Both the position numbers and the translations under genes were made by a program. Under the pieces are notes generated by a model. It worked only from the letters and a program-made list of their open reading frames with translations, had not been told where the DNA came from and ran no database searches. DNA of 64,000 nt from contig NC_055990.1 in the NCBI RefSeq assembly GCF_018446385.1, positions 27,923,891-27,987,890 on the forward strand, read 5' to 3'. Positions 60,424-64,000 of this stretch are shown piece after piece. Within the stretch, counting starts at the first letter, position 1, and the number at the start of each line of letters is the position of its first letter. Source of the stretch: Zingiber officinale (lineage: Eukaryota; Streptophyta; Magnoliopsida; Zingiberales; Zingiberaceae).

Positions 60424-60500
60424 GGTGAGACTCGAACCCATGACCTCGGGTCGAACCCGACCTAACCGGGCACAGCCAACCAGCTGAGCTATGCGGGTTT
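60424..60500 (-). other. tRNA-like segment in the solo LTR
   Basis: On the minus strand it has an A-box-like tagctcagctggttgg and a B-box gggttcgagtctc at tRNA-like spacing. The acceptor arms do not pair, so it is not a working tRNA. It may be a captured tRNA or SINE piece. Confidence 0.5.
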
Positions 60501-61762
60501 TGTTAACCAAATAAGTAGAGATAAATATTTAAGGTATAGTTAGTAATAGGAAACCCTAGTTTTAAAAAGACCTAATTCCTTTTCTCCCGAGCCGAAACTC
60601 CCTTTCTCCTCACACGCATGCGCGGCATCGCGATTTCTTCTCAGGGCGAAACCGCAGCCAAGGCTAGGGTTTCTTCTCTCCGACGCCGGCGAAGGGCTTT
60701 TCCGGCGGGTCCTCAACCGTGTGCGACCACCATCGTCGAGGAGGATCTGTGGGCGCAAGAAGAAGCCGAAAACTCCAGTTACCCGAAACCCTAGAATCCC
60801 CTTCCTTCTCAGTTTGAATCCAAGAACATGTTGTAAGTACTACTCACCTGTGGTAGGAGTAGCTCTGAGTTTTTCGGTTTTTGTTTCCTTGCTCACAGAA
60901 TTGGCAGTGCCGAATAGAGGATGCTAGGGTTTGCTGTTCATTCTTTTATCTAGATGCTGCTTAGATATTTTGCCATGTATTCTAAGTTTTCGGTTGGACT
61001 TTGTAGCTAATTTCCCAAGTGGCAGAGACAACTTGTATTTATGCAGGAAGTTTTGGTAATCTTTGAGTATTCGAGTTTTTCTTTCCTTGCTTACAGAACC
61101 TGTTGAACAGAGATTATATTGCTAAGGATTTAATTGGTTATGGGTTCTTTCCTTGCTCTGTTTTTTTTTAGCCGAACAACCCTACCTATTGGCATGAGAA
61201 CTTGTTAAGAATTTAGTTAGGTTTCTTATTTAAAGTGTTAATGGAACATAGAGATTTTGTTTATAGCACTGCTGGTATTGCTTTTGTTTTGCTGGGAATA
61301 CCCTCAGCAGAATTTGGCTTCCTCTAGTGATTTCTAGAATTGTTTAAATTGCATGCTTAAATATGTGCAGTAAAGTCATTAGTGCAGGATGGTACTTACC
61401 GAATAGCCCCTAACTCTAACACGTAGTTATGTTTTAAGCATGCCTTTAGCTTTTTAGTGTTGTATCCTTGTGCATTTACCTACTGCCCATAAATTCCAGC
61501 AAGGTTGCTTCCTTTTGGGCCAATCGGATGGGCATAAACAGCCCTTGATCTTTAGCATTCAAAGTTTAGATAATCCTGGCGAAATCTCCCTTTTTGCTGC
61601 CTTAGCTTGGTTAATTCCCTTTTTATTGCCGTGAGTTTGATATAGAAGAGGAGAAGGAACTTTAAGGGTTTTAGAATGTGTTTAAGTATTCAATCTTATG
61701 TTAACTTTGCAGATTTTAGTTTATGTGCAAATAACTGGACATGAACAACATGTTTAGAAAGT

Positions 61763-62090
61763 TCAAAGTTGCATTCTTTTGCCCTATTTTACAGCATGTA
61801 TAGTAAGCTTAAAGTTGCTTTCTTTGCTCTATTTTATAGCATGGTTAGTAAGCTTGAAGTTGCTTTCTTTGCTCTATTTTATAGCATGATTAGTAAGCTT
61901 AAAGTTGCTTTCTTTGCTCTATTTTATAGCATGGTTAGTAAGCTTGAAGTTGCTTTCTTTGCTCTATTTCATAGCATGATTAGTAAGCTTAAAGTTGCTT
62001 TCTTTGCTCTATTTTATAACATGATTAGTAAGCTTAAAGTTGCTTTCTTTTGCTCTATTTTATAGCATGATTAGTAAGTTCAGATTTGCT
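61763..62090. repeat. 45-bp tandem repeat in the solo LTR
   Basis: About seven units of agcttaaagttgctttcttt...catggttagta, 45 bases each (15 codons, so a frame stays open). The outer units are diverged and the inner ones nearly identical, which is usual for arrays renewed from the middle. Confidence 0.88.
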
Positions 62091-62493
62091 TTTCTTTGCC
62101 TTGTTTTATAATGTGCTTAGAGAGTTCAGATCTGCTTCCCTTGTGTTATTTTCATGTAGCATGCTTGGTTAGTTGTAATCCTATACTTGTTAGATATATC
62201 TACAGGATTCTAATAAGCTCTAATAAAGGATTATGAGAAGTGTGAGTAAAGAAAAAGACCAAAGTCTAGTTAAAAAGAGATAACAAGTAAACTAAAGTAA
62301 GAGGCTAGTACCCGACTTCCAAGGTTGCTATTAAACAAATCCAGGTGACCAATTCTAAGGTCTTGGCCCTGGTAAGACCAAGGTCTTTACCTCATAGGAC
62401 TAGAGGCTCGCTACCTCAGTCACTATTAGAGAGCGCGCAAAACAAAGATGGTACTAAGCCTGGGCCCAAAGAAGAAAAGAAAAGAAAAGAAAA

Positions 62494-62612
62494 GAAGAAC
62501 AAGAAGAAGAAAGTGAAAGAGAAATTAAAAGATTAATTTCTAGTATAAGAAAAGTAAGAAGAACAAGAAGAAGAAAGTGAAAGAGAAATTAAAAGATTAA
62601 TTTCTAGTATAA
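62494..62612. repeat. Direct duplication of about 60 bp in the solo LTR
   Basis: The segment from aagaagaacaagaagaag to tttctagtataag occurs twice in succession, at about 62494-62550 and 62556-62612, without obvious differences. A recent slippage event. Confidence 0.8.
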
Positions 62613-63393
62613 GGATATAAGAAAATGAAACAAGTTTATGCTTAGAATCAATAAAAGTTTAGTTCTTTAATTCTAAGCCTACAGTAGTAGTTTCATTACT
62701 TTCTTGTCAGTTAGTGAGCATGTTTAGTATTCAGTTTTATTTCTGTATACCATGAGTACATGCAGCTTTGCTTTAGCATTATAGTTTCAGTATTATTGCA
62801 TTACTTTTATGCACTTCGATGTTTTTGTGAGATAGATTAGTACTTACTAAGCGTTTTCGCTTATAGTTTTGTTTTCTTTCCTCCTACCGCAGATAAAGGA
62901 AAAGCTAAGATATGAAAGGGAGGCGACAGGGTGGTGGTGGTGATGAAGGTGTGTGATGACTGGACTGTGGAGAGATCCAGAAGTAGCTGGCAAAATTGTC
63001 AAGACTTTCTTTTAGTTCTCTTTTAATGTTATATTAAATTTGGGGTTGTAGTTGAGTTTATTTCCGCATGTCTAGTTAGTCTCTTTTATTATTTGTTGAG
63101 TGTTGTAGTCGTTGCTATTGCTAGAGTAGTTTCTTTGTTTTTATTGTGATTTTATTACTGCGTGGTTGTGGAAAATGTGTTCCAGCCGCTTGTGGCTGCG
63201 TATATATCTTATGTACTATGGATTTGGTCACCGGTACAGGGGAGACTCTGCCGAAATTTTTTGGTAGGAATTCCTCTGAACCGTGATAAATCTAACTGAT
63301 TCTATTAGTAGCGTCAGTGATACTAGTAAGTAGAGTAGCAGTTAGGTAACGGTCGCCCTTAGAGAGTAGTAGTAAGAAGGGTGGGTTGTTACA

Positions 63394-64000
63394 CAACATT
63401 CGATTACGACGTTCTGCTACACCATTAAGCTGTGGTGTTACAGGAGGAGTCCATTGTGAGAGAATCCCATTCTCTTTTAGATAGTTCTTAAACTTTGTAC
63501 TCAAGTATTCTCCATCTTGATCTGATCGAAGCTTCTTAATACTTTTTCTCAGTTGTTTTTCTACTTCATTTATGAACTCTTTGAACTTTTCAAAAGATTC
63601 AGACTTATATTTCATCAAATATATATACCCATACCGTGAATAGTCATCAATAAAAGTAATGAAGTAGTAATGGTCATGTTTCATGCTAACACTTAATGGA
63701 CCACACATCAGTATGAATCAAATCCAACATATCATGCGCACGTTCCACTTGACCTTTAAAAGGTGTCTTAGTCATTTTTCCTTTCAGTCAGGATTCACAA
63801 GTTGGTAGGGAATTTATGTCTGACGAATCAAACAATCCTTCACTTACTAACTTAGTCATCCTTCTTTGAGAAATATGACCAAGTGTAGCGTGCCATATGT
63901 GTGTTTGATTTGTACTATCTTCTTTTCTTTTTTTTTGTTGTTGATTGCGCTTGTATATTGTTTACTGGAATATCTTTCAATTTTAAGTTATAAAGATCAT
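63394..64000 (-). pseudogene. pol of copia C, upstream part, cut by window edge
   Basis: Minus-strand integrase core (63708 down to 63394: MCGPLSVSMKHDHYYFITF, then TPQLNGVAERRNRML) and, toward 64000, the pre-integrase region with damaged Cys/His motifs. It continues beyond the window, where protease, gag and the 5' LTR of C should lie. Confidence 0.8.

Larger units (their letters stand above)
60251..63393. mobile_element. Solo LTR, 3.1 kb, inserted in pol of C
   Basis: Starts tgtaacgaccc and ends gggttgttaca, with the imperfect 5-bp flanks cagca and caaca (one mismatch). Removing it leaves C's integrase frame continuous. It contains no internal coding region and no second LTR. Such long tgtaacgaccc LTRs suggest a Ty3/gypsy chromovirus (Tekay-like), which is inference. 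Strand is undetermined; a small plus-strand gene-like leader (60600-60840) favours plus. Confidence 0.75.

Noticed and set aside
60424..60500. A functional tRNA gene
   Set aside because: A and B boxes are present, but the acceptor ends do not pair and the T-stem is imperfect.
61769..62065. 98-codon frame of repeated Phe/Leu/Lys phrases
   Set aside because: Translation of the 45-bp (15-codon) tandem repeat in the solo LTR.

Overview
This window is plant nuclear DNA, almost certainly from a flowering plant with a large, repeat-rich genome. The evidence is two intronless plant G-type lectin receptor kinases, several Ty1/copia elements with the plant initiator-Met tRNA primer site, a tRNA-like SINE, and long AT-rich intergenic stretches. 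The species cannot be fixed from sequence alone. A monocot with many nested retroelements is plausible but unproven.

Layout. (1) 1-9.5 kb, minus strand: a cluster of related transposon-type genes encoding an N-terminal domain resembling the 'putative gypsy type transposon' family, a Ser/Pro-rich middle and a coiled-coil end. One copy (5864-8070) looks intact with two short introns. One (2695-5085) is broken, and its last exon is amplified in a 1.57-kb tandem duplication carrying an 81-bp (27-residue) minisatellite. (2) 9.7-11.2 kb: a 39-bp palindromic tandem array, then an LTR-like promoter. (3) 11.3-20.5 kb: the host part, a tandem pair of intact receptor kinases (12674-15100 and 17913-20444) with homologous upstream regions. 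(4) 20794-28063: degenerate copia element E with 5-bp target duplications, a SINE in its left LTR, and five stem-loops with one shared loop in its leader. (5) 28-34.4 kb: gene-poor DNA with an old SINE, a foldback element and a ~300-bp repeat array in +,+,+,- order. (6) 34.4-64 kb: a nest of LTR elements. Element D (starts 34770, +) is interrupted by C (starts 35799, -). C's LTR is interrupted by B (37667-57457, +, target duplication cttac). B's gag zinc knuckle is interrupted by A (41545-52486, -, target duplication cctgc). C's integrase region is also split by a 3.1-kb solo LTR (60251-63393). The far ends of C and D lie outside the window.

Function. Only the two receptor kinases look like working host genes: membrane receptors with lectin, S-locus, PAN and non-RD kinase domains, likely in immunity-type signalling. 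Nearly everything else is mobile DNA in different states of decay. Element A is the youngest, with near-identical LTRs and an intact 1000-codon pol. The most unusual signals are structural: covarying hairpins in the leader of E, palindrome trains around the promoter of D, and a covarying hairpin tandem array in the LTRs of A.
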